Assembly (NCBI GenBank): GCA_964036155.1
Contig: OZ038422.1
Coordinates: 81,925,201 to 81,989,200 of the forward strand
Source of the DNA: Diploscapter coronatus
Lineage: Eukaryota > Nematoda > Chromadorea > Rhabditida > Rhabditidae
Direction of reading: 5' to 3'
Length of the DNA: 64,000 bases
The translations under genes and the position numbers were made by a program. Under the pieces are notes generated by a model that was not told the DNA's origin, did no database searches, and saw only the letters and a list, made by a program, of their open reading frames with translations. Shown in pieces: positions 1 to 13,865 of this stretch (positions within the stretch are counted from its first letter, which is position 1; every line of letters starts with the position of its first letter).

Positions 1-3000
1 ATCGTCGTGCCCTACTTCATCTGTGCAGAACTCCACGCCACTCAATGCAGACTTGCAATGCAGAACAACAAGGACGTCAATTCGCTGCTGGGAAATCTCA
101 TCTTTGGAGACGTCACGCTTCAAACTACGGTCAATTTTTACCTTCTATATAAACAAAGAACATGCCATTTTGGACAAGGTCATTCGGAAAATCTAAAAAC
201 TACCAAAAATTTGCATAAAATCACATTCTTAAAACGCAAAATTCAGCGCTAGTCGCTCAATTAGTCGATTACTAATATTTTAATCTTCAGTCGACGTTCA
301 ATCAAAAGTCAAACACCTTTTCCTTGGAAATGCGGATGGACCAGGTGGAAATGACGGACGAAACGCCACTACACTGCGAGAAATATCCACAGAAACTCGT
401 TCTCAAACCCGGGAAGAAATTGCCAGGAGAGAGTTCGATCACCAAGCTCAGCATCGTTAAGTCAGTTTCTGAGTTGTTATTTTCTTATTTTTATTTCAAT
501 TTTTGGATAGTATTGAAGAAGAAGTGCATGTTGTTTGTTGCGGAAAAGGGTTCATGCATTTGCAACTCACGAATGACGATTTGAATCTTCGAAACAGTTA
601 ATACATTTAAATGATTTGAGGTATATGGGCGGCACAGCAGCAGACAAGCCATTCGAGTTGAGCATCGACATGAACGTACCCAAATCGACGGCCCTCTACT
701 ACGTCCATACGCAGAGATTCTTCATGTCGTTCGTTAATTACTGGATGCATTTCCTCGAGCTACAGGATCATGTCACTAAGACGAGAGAGCAGAAATTCGA
801 GGTTTTATTTCGAATAATGAAATGCTGGAATACGTTTTGAACTTTGCCTACTCAATTGGCAGTATGATGTCGGAACATCACTTTCATTGCCACGCTTTCA
901 TCCTCTTTCCAAAAATTTCACTCAAAAAGGGCAAAAGAATTTTTCTCAAATTTATGCTAAATTTGCAGCCAGCCTATGGAACAGGCTCCCGCGTGAGTGT
1001 TCGAGTCGATTTCGATGGAGAAACGACCCTCGTCCTGCCGATGGCCTGCAACAGTGACCACGCATTTGTCTGTAGGACTGACGGCCTACAGATCCAGAAC
1101 GCATTCAAACGACTCTCCAGGCTCAGAGACTTCTTCGAGACACATTCCGTCGAGACTGATTTCGGATATGGTATGCTAGTTTTCCTGAGAAAGGGGTCGA
1201 CGAATTTAGAAATTATAAATTGAAATTAGACAAAAAACATTTTGTATTGAAGATTCACTTTTCTTTCAGACGAATCAATCGACTGTCTGATCGACGCTCT
1301 GCGCTTCAAATTTCTCAACGTCCACATGCACGAAGCGATCAGAGCTAATGCCAGCGATGAACCTAAATTGCATGAGGTAATTCAACTTGTTTAGCAACTT
1401 AACAATAACGAATAAATTACCTAATTTGCAGAACGATATATTCGTCTGTCAGGATGTGTTTTCTTCCTTTGCGCTAATCGCTTCTAAGTCGACCATCTTC
1501 GATCGGCCCTTTGACCTGCCTATTGAAATGTTCAGGAACTTGGATACGGCTAGTTCACACAATGGTAGATGCATTCTTTCTTTCTTTTTTTTCCTAATTT
1601 TCTCGTTTTATCTATGATTTTTCACGTATGTATACTTTGCAGCATTGGGGATTTCTTGACAAACTTAATTGATTTTCAGTTCCCGATGTGTCGATCATCA
1701 CCACTCTGCAAGACCTACGCTGGCATCTTTCCACACACGGCTTCATGCTCCTTCGAGGATTCCTGGAGAAGAATCTGGGCGAGTGGATCCCTCCCAATCC
1801 CGAGGCCATTCCCATCGAGGTTCTCGAGAAACCACATGTCGGATGTGTGAGTTTTACTGCGAGGAAATAAGAAATACGGAATATTTTCAGGATCTCGAAA
1901 CGGAAACAGACAGGAAATATGCAACTCTGTCATTCCGACTGCTCTTTGAACGGGTTGAATTGGACTGCCTGGTTAGTCAATTTCGGAGTTATCTCAAGCA
2001 TTTCTAATGTTTGTGGCAAAACTTGAAGAATAGACTGATTGACAGAATTTCATGCGAACGTTAGAATCGTATTTCCTCTCGAATATAAATTTTCAAGCAG
2101 TGAGATGTAGGAAAAATGGAATAAAAATTTCAGCTGCCTGTGGATATCGACTCGGTCAATCGAATTGGCCCTTGGAAGCCCTTCGCGGAAATGCAGCTGG
2201 TGCAGGCCAGGATCAGTTTCGACTCCTTCATCGACGGACAGAGCGAACTCGACCTGATTTGCGAGCAGACGGGGCTCACTGACAAGCGAATTCGTGAGTT
2301 CCTAACTCTTCTAATGATTCTCAATTTGCTTGGAAAACAATGTAATCTTATTTTCAGTGTCAACGAAAAACCTCTTTCCCAATATTCTGCAACAACGACG
2401 GAGCACCGTGAATGAAGACGAGACAAAGTAAGAGGAAATGATGTTCGCTTCACAATAAATGAGTTATTTTGAGAGTTTCTCTGATGTTTGAAGTGCACGT
2501 GATGATGCGAGCTGAAGAGGCCCCTCTCGTCACTGTCGTCCTCGTCAACTCATCGCTCATTCTGCTCTACGATTGGCTCGACACGGCCAAGAATTTCGTC
2601 CTCCTCACTCCGGACATGTATCCTAATTGTAAGTCTTCATCAAAGCTATCTTTACAAAAGAATTTTCGAAAGTTCGAAGCATTCTCTCATTAATTTTTCA
2701 TAATGTATCACTTTCTGTAAACTTTTCATTAACGATAAGAAAGTTTTATTCCGAACTCTGATGAGGATGGGGCATATTTTTACAGAAATAATAATTTCAA
2801 CATCTAAGATTTTTTTCAACATAATCATTACTTTTCAGTCTACTTCTCAATTCCACAGAAAAGTCGTGCCTCAACTCAGTCGATCCTTTCTCGAGTTGAA
2901 GAGACCATTCTCCATGTGCACAAGCAGACATTCACTATGAAGGTTACTTTGAGGTTGGAAAGTTGAAATTTCACAAATACCATTAGTTTTACACTCGGTC

Positions 3001-6000
3001 ATGTTCATTAACGAAAGCATCTTGCCTACGAAACTTGCAGATTTCAATGCATAGGGGCGAGGCGTGTCTGCGCTGTGCTATCTCTAAATTACCGCACTTT
3101 GATTACTCAGATGTTAGGCGCCTTTAAGTTACCATTTTTGACTCCCTGCTTTTTCACGTGGTAAAAATGTATTATAGCTCCCATGCTTAAATACAGGAAA
3201 GAGATTTGTCTGTTTTTGTTTTTTCAGGAGAGGGGAAAAGACGAAGTAAAGCGAGAAGGATGCCACGTCGTCTGGAATATTTTCTTCACTATACACGCAT
3301 TTGTAGGGGTAAAGAAGGCGTGACGTGCGCCCGTTAATGAACATGACTGAGCGTTTATGATTCGTTCAACACGTATCTTCCCTTGAAAATGTATCGTCGA
3401 ATAATTCTATCCCTTGCAGAAGCTGTGATTTGTTTGTGATCGAGGATATGTCGATGGAGAACTCACTTGCGCTGATCGCCAGAGCGACTGCAGTTGTGAA
3501 TGCGAATGATGCAGGAGGCCGAGCGACGGGCAATTTGGAAGTTCAGGTAAAAATCACAGATCTTAGAATCTCCTAAACTACGATTATTTTTTACACTTTT
3601 ACAGACCATCTCCTTGAGTTGGTGTTCGATGTCAAATATCGCGAAGTCTCGGAATGAGTGCTCGAACGAATTCATGACGACCATTTCCTTGGAAGTCGAT
3701 CAGAGAAAAAGCAGTGCGAAAGGACTGCCAATCGTGCAGAGACCAAAACACCACGCCATTGTAAGAATTGTATTCTCGTAAAGAGTGCTATCAAGCGAAT
3801 TTGAACAGTGAGTACTGCAGTGAGAAGAAGTTAATGCAATGAAACGCAGAGGTTTGTAGTGCGATGTGAGTTTTTTCTTCACTGCTGACAACATCGCTGC
3901 TCATGAATCTTTCTTCTCATTTCTTTTAATGCTAACAGGCTCATGATTATCGTGCGTTCTCGTAAGTTTTCCAGTTTTCGGATTTCCAGATCGAACTCGA
4001 CAAGGCAGTGGGTCGTGTTTCGTATCGCGACGTGCGCATTTTCCAAGTGATTTTAGCCGGCTTCCAGCGTTACCTTCAGTCTCTGCCTGCGGATTTGCAC
4101 ATTCTGCCTGTCGAGCACCGCATTGATGCACAGCGTAAGTTAATGCTTCTCATCCTCTCGACAAAAGTTGACGAATTTCAGCATTCATCGACCTCGACAA
4201 AATCACGGTAAAATTCGACCAGGCGGAGATTTGGCTGCTCGACGATTTCGACGAGAATTCCATTCCTCTCGCGAGATTTTCTGCTTCAAGTAAGTCTTTT
4301 TGTTGTTGAATAGCTGAAAATCCTAAATAAATTAGAAACTGCATTGCTACTTATCTAGTTTGCCCCGCGTTTGCGATGCATAATTGAAATTCTTGAGATT
4401 TTGAACTGTCACCTTCTAAATTGCATTCTTCAGGAATGAACCTGTCGTGGTCGGACAGAATCGTCGCTGCATTCACAGTGGCAGTGGACTACTTCAACCA
4501 CCACGTGTTTGGCTGGGAGCCTTTTATCGAAAACTGGGCCGTACTGCAGATGAAGTCTTTCGTCAAGGACAACACGAGGACTTTTGAAATCGTTACAGGT
4601 CATTTTGTGGCATTTGAAACAAATTTTATTATCAAATAGCAATTATTTTATGTTTCTCTTTCTGAACTTAAAAATTTGCACTTCCATCTAAGTCTGCTTT
4701 TGTAAAATATCATTTGCAAGTTCAAGACTCTTCTTGATTTGTTTATCTTTAGAAACTCACAGCACACTCGACATCAACATCACTGAACAGTTTCTGCAGC
4801 AGGCTATTCAGGTACTTCTGATGATTTCAACAAGTCGAACGATTGATTTTCCTTCCAGTTTTCCTCACGCTGGCCGTCTGTCTGTGAGGCGATCGAGCGA
4901 GACGGGTTGAGGACTGCCGGTCTGCGAACTCGTTGCGACCAACTGCCCTATCTGCTTCGAAACGACACGGGATCTGATCTCATGTTCACTACAGGTATAA
5001 CTTCCTCTCAAGAATTCCATTTCAAAGGCCTCACAATCAATGATAGGAATCCACGCTGAATTCTGATTTGTAGAAGACGTATTCTTGAAAATGCTGACTT
5101 CATATTTGTTGTTTTGATTTCCTCAAATTGCATCTTCCAGAAGTGAGCGACCTTCTGACCGCTCGTGCAGAGCATCGCAAGTATTCTGTTCGATGGATGA
5201 CGGTACCGACCGCGGGCGAGCACATGTTCCAGTTTCCTGTTCGGTTGCTTTATACGGTGAAATCAGGCAAAATTAAATTAGACAAATTCTGCTTACAGAG
5301 AGAAGGTCACGATCCGTGTCGTCAGTTGATTATCCGAGTGTCCGGTTGGGATGAAGCATCGCCAGTGGCTGTCGATTCTTGTGGGACCTACTTCAGAATT
5401 GTCAAGGCTATGCAGGTACAGGAATAAAATGAGAAAGAATACCTTTTCCTGATAAAATCATGAGGAAGTCATTTCTGTCAGGATGAAGTTTTCGCAAACC
5501 TAAAATCCCAACAATCACCATTCCAGGACGGTCTGTCGAATGCGCGTCTGGTGATTGGAGTGACGATGGACAAGGACGGGAAGAAGATCGTCTCGATTCA
5601 GTCCTCCATCACCATTTCCAATCGACTCCCCGACAGAATCGCTGTGTATTCAGAGTCTGCAGAGCTGATGCAAGTTGAGCCGGGTAACTTTATGGCTTTT
5701 GATTAAAAATTAGCCTACTCACTTCTTTTTGAATAATGATAGTCAGGAATATCGATACGGCAGCACATTTCTTATATACATATAGTGAAATAAAACTTCC
5801 TAATTCAGGAGCCCGTCTCCCTGTGCCTCTGAAGCATGTGAATGAGCGTCTCCGAATCTACCCTCTGACCACTCCCCGACTAGCCGAATCTGCAGAAATG
5901 GACTGGCGGAAAGTGAGGAAGGCTGGCGATGTGATCAATGCGATTCACGTCCTGCAGTCTGAGAAGAAGAGCAGTGAATATTGGATTTGTACGGCCATCA

Positions 6001-9000
6001 AAAGGGAATCGTATCCTGAAGAGGAGACGGGTAAGACTCATTTTTTCACTATCAAAAAGAAACGCTTGTTTAACTTTGCATTTTCTTGTCACATGTTGAA
6101 CGTGAAGATAATTTGTAATGCAAAATGCCTAGTTTACAGCAAAATATAAGGGAATTCCATTTCAAACTGTTCGTCATCCATTTTTTTTTCCAAACTATTG
6201 ATAAGAGTGAATTCAGAGCCGCTTCCCGGTCACACGATGCACTTCGTGGCTCCATTGCAAATCCAGAATCTGCTTCCGATCGACGCTGAATTCAACATCA
6301 ACGGTTCGGTCGTGGCGATTGGAGCTGGGAAACAGGTACTTTTCAATGAGTATTCTTTACCCTATATTTACTTGTTTATTTTCCAGATCCAGCTGACCTC
6401 TGTCGATATCACAAAATCCGTCAAGCTGCAATTGTCCACGGACAGATTGTCGTCCAAATATCCCATCACAATCCTCAAATCGCAGATTGGAGAGGGCCAA
6501 CTCTTGCATATCAGGTTTAGTTTTTTTCTCTTTAAGGGTTTTAAATTGAAGCAACTTTGACAATTTGAAATTCATATCTTGTAGTATACGGTCAAATAAA
6601 ATAATCAGAAGGCGAAAAATGCTATAGAACTGATTGCGTATTTTCTGTGTTTTAAATTGTCGTTTTTCAGAATGACAGATTCTGAACAACGACCCCTCGA
6701 TGTCTATGCTAACGTTCAATCGCACACCGCTGGAACGATTGGAATTTCCATTTGGACACCCTTCTGGATAATCAATAAATCGGGTAAATTTGGTCGATGA
6801 TCATTCGAATGATTATGCTAATTTTCAGGAATTCCTCTTGTAATCCGTCAAGAAGCAGTCTCGTTCGATGCAGCCGGCCAAATGGAGGAGCACGAGAAGG
6901 CGAGGGACAGACATCCACTCATGTTTAGTTTCGCCGATGACGGATGTCCAAAACAGTAAGGTTTTTGGTGTCTGACCAAGCTTTCTTTGAACTTATCTCA
7001 AAAGTAAACAAGGAAATACAGCGACTTTTAACCTTTTCATCACATACATTTCCTCTAGAGCATCATAATAATGCTATCATCTTACATCAACCTGTGTGTT
7101 CCAGATGCGTGCTCCGAGTGGGTGGTGAATTTGTGCAAGAAGACGGCTACATGCCCTGCTACAGCTCGCGATTCGCACTGGCACCCGGAGTTCAGGCACT
7201 CAAACTCAAAATCGAGCACAAAACATTGCCAACCAAGTGAGTTATTCTCATGGAATTCCTTAATTTTCACGTGTAAAATTTTGAAAAATAGCATTGATTT
7301 GGGGAAGCTTTATTTTCATAATTTTCTCCTTCAGATACTACAACATTGGCGTGGAAGTTCGGGCAGGCACTGGAAGATACAAGGACACTCAAGTCGTGCT
7401 GCTCACGACAAGATATTCGCTCAGCAACCTCTGTTCTGTTTCACTCACGCTCTCACATGCTGATCTGATCGAGGTATGTTCAAGAAACTGCTGTATTCGC
7501 CTTCATAAAGTTTGAACAATTATTTTGCCATAGAAAATTTCCAACGAAAAAAATCAAACTTTGCAAGCCAAGAAATTCTCTGACATCGATAGATAGGATT
7601 GAGATTTATTATGCTCATGGATTTGATAAAGACGCGATTTCCTTTCATCCACGATTCTCTTTCTCATAATTTTGAATCTTCTAAACTATTTCATCAAGGC
7701 AGTATTCTCATTTTCAGCGTCAATCCGAGCACGTGCGCATCAGTCCCCAATCTACATTGGTATGGAATGAAAACTACGAGCAGAGAAGGATGCTGTGCGT
7801 GAAGAGAGTCGACACGAAGCACTGGAGCTGTCCTTTCCCCATCGACAGGATCGGATCCTTTCATGTCACTATGAGGTAAATTTAATTATCATTTTATAAA
7901 AATAAACCTGAATTATTGACCTTTATAGAATAAAGTATAATGATCTTCATGCAGACTTCTGAATTTGTTTCCCTGAAACTTTATACAGATTTTTTTCCTT
8001 TTCATGAGATTATTTTCCTTCAAACTGCATTGACTTTCCAGAAAGTCCTGCGGGTTTTAAGAAATCGGATCAAATTTGTTTGGTTTCCAGAGATTCCGAC
8101 GAAACTCCCCGCTTCGTCCGAGTGGAGATCATCCTGGCCGGCGCCGTGTTCTGCATTTCCTTCACAGACGCTCACTTCTATCCACCACCAATTCGCATCG
8201 AGAATCTGTCTGACGTGAGATATTTTTTAAATGTTTTTTTTGAGAAGAAGACGATTTTTCAGGTGCCAATTTTGTACCAGCAATTCGCCGCGGCCCCCAC
8301 GAAACAGCACCTTCGAACGATCTGCAAGGCCAAGTCGCATGTCGACTACGCTTGGGATGATTTGTATGGCGAGAAGAAGATTCTGCTCCAGGTAAACTCG
8401 TTCACGATCTTTGTCGACTTTTCATTATGAAAATTAGAAAAAAAAAACTCATTCTTATTAGGTTACCGCCATAATACAAGGTCAAAGTCGTTGTTTTTTT
8501 TCAATTCAAATAATTTGTAGGTGTTCGAAAACAAATTTCACTGTTACGATCCCTGCGTGGTTGGAAACGGCGCTTCTCTACAATATGAAAATCATCTGTT
8601 CATCCAACTGAAGTCGTCCTTCGACAAGTAAAATTACGAAATTTCATTGAATTTGCGAAAACTTGATTTTCAGATCGACGAAAAAGTCGAATCTGACGGA
8701 GGAATGCGAATTAGTGCTGGAGACGCTGGAGAAGGGAAAAGTCATTCTCAACAAACAGCACAGGATCGACGGAAAGTAAGTAATTTTTGCTATTTCTATG
8801 GAGAAATTCTTCGCCATTGAATTCGATTTTTTTTTCGAAGTGTATTTAAGATTTTTGTGAAACATATTTTAGAAAGTTCTATGTTCCAATTTTTTCAGTT
8901 CTGGAAACCAGTTGTGGAAGTTGTGCAACGACGGCTGCATAGAGAACATCGGGATGACTGCTCGCACCAAGACTCGAATGGTGCTGGATATGATAGAGAA

Positions 9001-12000
9001 GGGCGGCAAGCAATTGATGATGCTCCCCAGGATACAGAGCAGAGACAAGACACAGAAGTGGACATTCATGCCGGTCAGTAGTCTTAGGCTGTCATTATCA
9101 TCTTTTAAAAAGCATACTATCCTTTAAGCGAAAAGAATAAGGTGAATATTTTTTCTAGAGAATTGCAAGCTTCATATTTTTGGATAAATTGTAATCACAA
9201 ATGGTCGAAAACCTCTTTTCTATCTGGATTTTTACAATGCCCTTTTCAAGAAACGTATTAAGGACGGCCGAATATGTCCCCAGTCAAATCTTCTGCTGTT
9301 CGCGACTGCAAAACGCACCGAGGTCTGCCTCGAGGAGAATGACAGGGGCAATCATCAAGTTAACGAGGATGGAGTCGCGCTGAGTCAGGTACAAATTATT
9401 TTCCTCCACATGTTGGGTTGATGATGAAATAATGCAATGAACAGAATCGTACATTCTAACTCGACTTTTGCGCAACATCACGATAATTTCAGTGCTGGAA
9501 AATCCAACGACAAAGGCCGGGAAGTGGAACTCTGGATGTGGAATGTCTGCATAATGGACCGACTCTGGTTTTGAGAATCACTGACAGGGAAGAGCACAAC
9601 AAGAAAAAGGCAGACATGCAGAGGCGGAGTGCGAGCAAGGAGGCAAAAGAGTGTAGGAATTATGTTCATCGCTGGAAGATTACGAGAAAGCTTGAATATA
9701 CCGTATTCTCTCTAATAGAACGGCATCCTCCAAAATGCCAGAACTACTCATTACCCAATTCATATTATCTCAGGAAGTGCTTTATAATGTTTTTGGAGTA
9801 TTTAGAGTGGATTTAGTCTTGATTTTAAGTGATCATGATCATTAGATGATGAGTTATGATAGTTTGAAAAATTCAAATTTTTTTAATTAGGGGGGTGAAA
9901 AGTAGAAGAGCATGCCCTTCAATTAGAGGGAATACGGTATATAAAAGTGGAATGTTTTTTTTTTGTGAAATTCTCATTTGTTCAGTCGGCTACGCCCTGT
10001 GTGTGACGATGCGCAACGGCATCGGAGTGTCTGTGATCAACTCGTTGAGTGAAGAACTCGTTTACGGCAGAATGAGTGGAATCAGTCTGTTCGCATCACT
10101 CAAAGGGAATTATCAAATGACCGCTAGCATTGATTCGATTCAAGTAGGAAAATCTAAAGTTCTAGAAAGTAATTTCATTTTAAGAATGGATTCATACTGT
10201 TGACATATTGCTTCAATATCAATCGATTCTACGTGTAAAGTTTCGACACGTTTGAAATCGAAGTCAAAAATTTCCCACGTGAAATCTTTTGGCATTACAA
10301 GACGTGAAAAGTATGAGTTCGCCCCTATTAAATTTTCAAATATCAAATGCGAATGAGATGAAGTTTCGAAGAAATTACATCGATGGTGATCTTGAATGAT
10401 TGTTGAAAATCTTTTGACCTTCCAGATCGACAACCAACTTCTGTCAGCGAACAAATGGCAATTGCTGTCGTGCCAGGCAGAGCCGTGGGACGACGACATG
10501 AACCCTCTCGCAGGACTGTCCCCTGCTGACCTGCCTGCGGGGGTGTCTGCCACTCAGCGGCCTGCACTCAAGATAGAGTTCGACGTCACTCCCAGGAACT
10601 ACTACTATTCTTTCGATGTGAGTTTTACTTTTCTTCTTCTTCTTCTTCAAATTTTAGAATATTTTGTAGTGATTGTTAATGAACCTCGACAAAGATCGCA
10701 TTTTTAAAATCTCATACCTAGAAAAAGCCGATCTGAAATTCCTATTTGTCGAGTTGTCAATGTTTTAGAATACTGCATGCAATCATAGAAATCGACCTTA
10801 TCAGCAATACCTAATTCTGGATGTGAGTAAAGTAGAGAATAACGTTGGGGATTTTGGGAAAAGAGCAATATTCTGCAAGATACCTGATTTTCAGTGTTTC
10901 CGAATGAAGCTGTGCGAGTTGACGCTGCACATCGACGAGTTGCTGTTGTGGAAATTGCTCCATTTCGCTCAGTCCTCCAACGCATCTGTCTCCGTGCAGC
11001 AGAAATCACTCTCGCTGCCTCCAAACACTGAGTGAGTTTTGAAACGTTTCAGAAACGTTTGTAACCATTTGTATTCTTCATTTTTCCTATGAATACTGCG
11101 ATCTTTCAATGTTTCAGCCTGCAACGACACGACCCCCTTAAGACGACCCGCTGCTATTTCGGAACTCTTGAATTGGAAATGGGACAGATTTCGTTGAGCG
11201 GTAGAATTTTGCATTTTTTTTTTTTTACATTTATCAATTTGCATCTAGTTTCCACCGTCCCCAAAGTTTCCCTGACAGTCCCTCTGCGTCAGCTCAAGCA
11301 ACAATTCAACATCAAACTGGTCTCCTTCGAAAATGCCCTCGTCGTTCTGCCTCCTTTCAGGTAAAAAGCATCAAGCAGTTCAAACTGGTAACTTCGAAAT
11401 GCCATTACTTGTGACATCAAAAAAGAAAATAACAAAAGATCACTCTCTAGTCAAATCTATCTTCATTTATTCTCATCAATTCTTTGAAAGGGCTGTAAAT
11501 TTTAGATACGCGCGTGTCTAGAGTTTACAGCCCCGTTCTTTGAACAACAAGATACTTGTGTCTCTAAATATAGAAAAATTATTCAAATTAGACTTTTCCA
11601 GACAACTGCACTATTTCGAGACGTCTTCGTTCCTTCTCGAATCGCTGCGGAGTTTCTATTTCTGTAAGAAATTTTGTTAGGAATTTTCAGAAACGAGAAC
11701 TATTTTTCAGCCGAACTCCAAAAGCAGACCTTCAATGTGATCATGACACTGGATGCATTCGGAAACCCACAAGGACTCGCCACGGATCTGAAGGACTCGT
11801 TTCAGGTTGAATTTTTAGAAATCCTAAACGGAAAACCCTTGAAAATAGTTTATTATCTAATTTCTATTTGAAAATAATAACAACTATTACATAGGCATAA
11901 TTTGACGCATTTTCAGGGCCTGTTCATCGAAGGCGATGTTTCTCGATTCGTTGCCGGATTGGGATATGGCGTTTCGAACAGCATTTCAAAGGTGTTGTCT

Positions 12001-13865
12001 CATTGAAAAGAACCTTTTGATGAATGAAGAATTTGCAGGTCGCATCATCAGTTTCTTCAGGCGTGGGTTCGTTGACATTCGATGTAGAGCACGAGGCAAA
12101 GAGAAGGCACAATATGACTCGGTCACAGTCTGCTTCTTCCACTCCGCTCACTCATCTCTATTCCGGTAAGATTTTTCTTCTTAGTTTAACGCCCTTTTAT
12201 TTTGCATGCCTTGCTCTGAGAAAAAAGCACTAGGTTTTACCACTCAGCGGGGTCTATACAGCTCGAATTCCAATGCTCTTTTCTTCTTTTTTTCTATAAA
12301 ATATTATCTTCTACTTCCAGTTCCTGCAAGCCCTGCAGATTTGTGAAACTTAACTTTTGACGGAAAATTAGATAACAACTTATCTCTAAAACGAATAAAG
12401 ATGAAAATTCAATTTTGTTTGAGGTGTGAAAGGCCTCGGCGTCGGCTTGTTTGGCGGCTTCACTGCAATCCCTACGAACATGATCCATGAAGCCAAGAAA
12501 AGTGGACCTTTTGTAATTTTTTTATCTCCAAAAATTTCTCTATAACGATTGATTTCCAGGGAGCTGTGAAAGGCCTGACGACAGGTGCAGTGGACACGAT
12601 CACGAAGCCTGTGCAGGGCGTCTTCGACTTTCTCGAAGGCACTGCCTCTGCTGTCAAGAAGATCTCCGCTCCGTCCACGTCCAGGCACAATTCGGATATC
12701 TCGTGGGTTTTTCTTTAATTTTTTAGTAAAAATTGTTCTTTCAAAAGTATTTTGCTAAAAATGTTCATTTTATGATTTCGACTGTAATTAAAAACAAGTG
12801 AAAAGTTCTTTAACATCGTAATAAGACATCATTTTTCGTCGGAAGAGGAAAGCGTCAAATGGGTTACTTTTTCCGAATTCTCAACATTAGGGAAATAATT
12901 CTCATTTTCTTCGAAAATCCATTATTTTTCAGCCGAATCCGACCTTCCCGCCTGTGTCGCGATCTGCACTGCCTCGTCCCTCCCTATTCCTATCATCTCG
13001 CAGCCGCTCAGCAGGAACTTCTGCGAATCAACGGATTCTCCACTAAAGAGCGGTAATTTCCACCTTCTTTTTCATTTCTAATGATTTTTCTCCTAGACTA
13101 TTGGACGTGGAAGTGTGCTTCGAACAATTCACGACCCCCGAGCAGATGGTCCGCCAGTACTGTCTCATTTCCACCAAGCAGTGCTACGTCTGCAAACAAG
13201 TCACGGTAAGTTTTTGCTTACCTTTTAGAAAAACCAGGTCTGGGCAGATTCTTTTCACGAAAATTTCTTTCCGATCATTTCCGAAAATAAAAAGTGAATT
13301 TATGTTTAGCTCTAAATAATATGATAAAAAAAAAACTACTTCAAATATTTTCCCTTGAAAATGCATATTTTGTGAAAAGTCTAAAATTGCAGAGTCCCGG
13401 CCAGTCAACAACCGAACCGTCGAGTGTGATCATGCGAGTCGCGTACAAATATCTAAAGTGTGTCCAAGCCAGTCCTGAACTTCCCAACACTTTGGCTAGT
13501 GTCGGTTAGTGTTTTTTCTAGGCAATTTGTGCTTGTTTTTAAACGTTTCTAAGTATTCTGAAAAACACATTTTCTAATAATAAATAATAAATAGTACATA
13601 CTACAAAAACTCATTTCTTTTCAACCATACAAAACAACAGATTTTAATTCATGATTTTTTCTTCCCATTTTTAAAACTATCCCGAATACTTGAAGAAATC
13701 CAAGTGGAAACGGACGAGAATCGCACAAAGCTAGTGCACATTTGGTGTGTCCGGAGCGATGTCGCAAGGCGGCTGGCAGACAAGATCCAGCGGGCCAAAC
13801 AAGAGTACGACCATGGGAAACGGGCTGTCAAGGACTTGGACACTAATGAGGAAAGTTTGAATTAA
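1..13865 (+). CDS. VPS13: VPS13-family bridge lipid transfer protein, C-terminal part (5' end outside window)
   Basis: About 50 small exons read in one frame from the window edge to a TAA at 13863-13865. VPS13 proteins are rod-like channels that move phospholipids in bulk between membranes at organelle contact sites. The N-terminal chorein region is not in the window. The adaptor-binding region (about 4.4-9.7 kb) shows its repeated strand-Asn signatures: RNDTGSD near 4960, SNRLPD near 5620, IQNLLPID near 6265, FWIINKSGIPL around 6760-6840, and IENLSD at 8197 running into PILYQQ after an intron. The ATG2-like C-terminal part follows, with GIGVSVINS.SEELVYG near 10020 and the family's glycine-rich amphipathic stretch (GLGYGVSNSISK, GVKGLGVGLFGG, GAVKGLTTGAVDTITKPVQG) at 11.9-12.6 kb. 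The last exons (12.93-13.86 kb) fit the PH-like end. The paralogue (A/C-like or D-like) is not resolved. Some introns carry MITE-like insertions, listed separately. Confidence 0.93.
2992..3353. mobile_element. MITE-like element in a VPS13 intron, TTTA target duplication
   Basis: A 362-bp segment is bounded by 22-bp terminal inverted repeats at 2992-3013 and 3332-3353. The ends read C[A/G]CTC[G/A]GTCATGTTCATT, with 20 of 22 positions paired. It is flanked on both sides by TTTA (2988-2991 and 3354-3357), as expected for a target-site duplication. It lies inside an unusually long VPS13 intron and has no transposase ORF, so it would be non-autonomous. Confidence 0.8.
9697..9942. mobile_element. 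MITE-like element in a VPS13 intron, TATACCGTATTC ends
   Basis: Inverted ends start TATACCGTATTC at 9697 and finish with its complement at 9942. Pairing continues with mismatches for about 30 bp (CTCTAAT, then a GGCAT block). The 246-bp element fills most of the intron between the exon ending near 9655 and the exon starting near 9985. No coding capacity is seen. Confidence 0.7.
11480..11544. repeat. Tiny hairpin flanked by 9-bp direct repeats, VPS13 intron
   Basis: The arms GGGCTGTAAA (11490-11499) and TTTACAGCCC (11524-11533) pair perfectly, and an inner TAGA/TCTA pair extends the stem. The hairpin is bracketed by identical TTCTTTGAA copies at 11480-11488 and 11536-11544. This is the pattern of a very small foldback insertion with a target duplication. 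Confidence 0.65.

Noticed and set aside
822..1223. Plus-strand frame of 133 codons in the VPS13 region
   Set aside because: It reads through an intron; only the part from about 969 to 1170 is a VPS13 exon.
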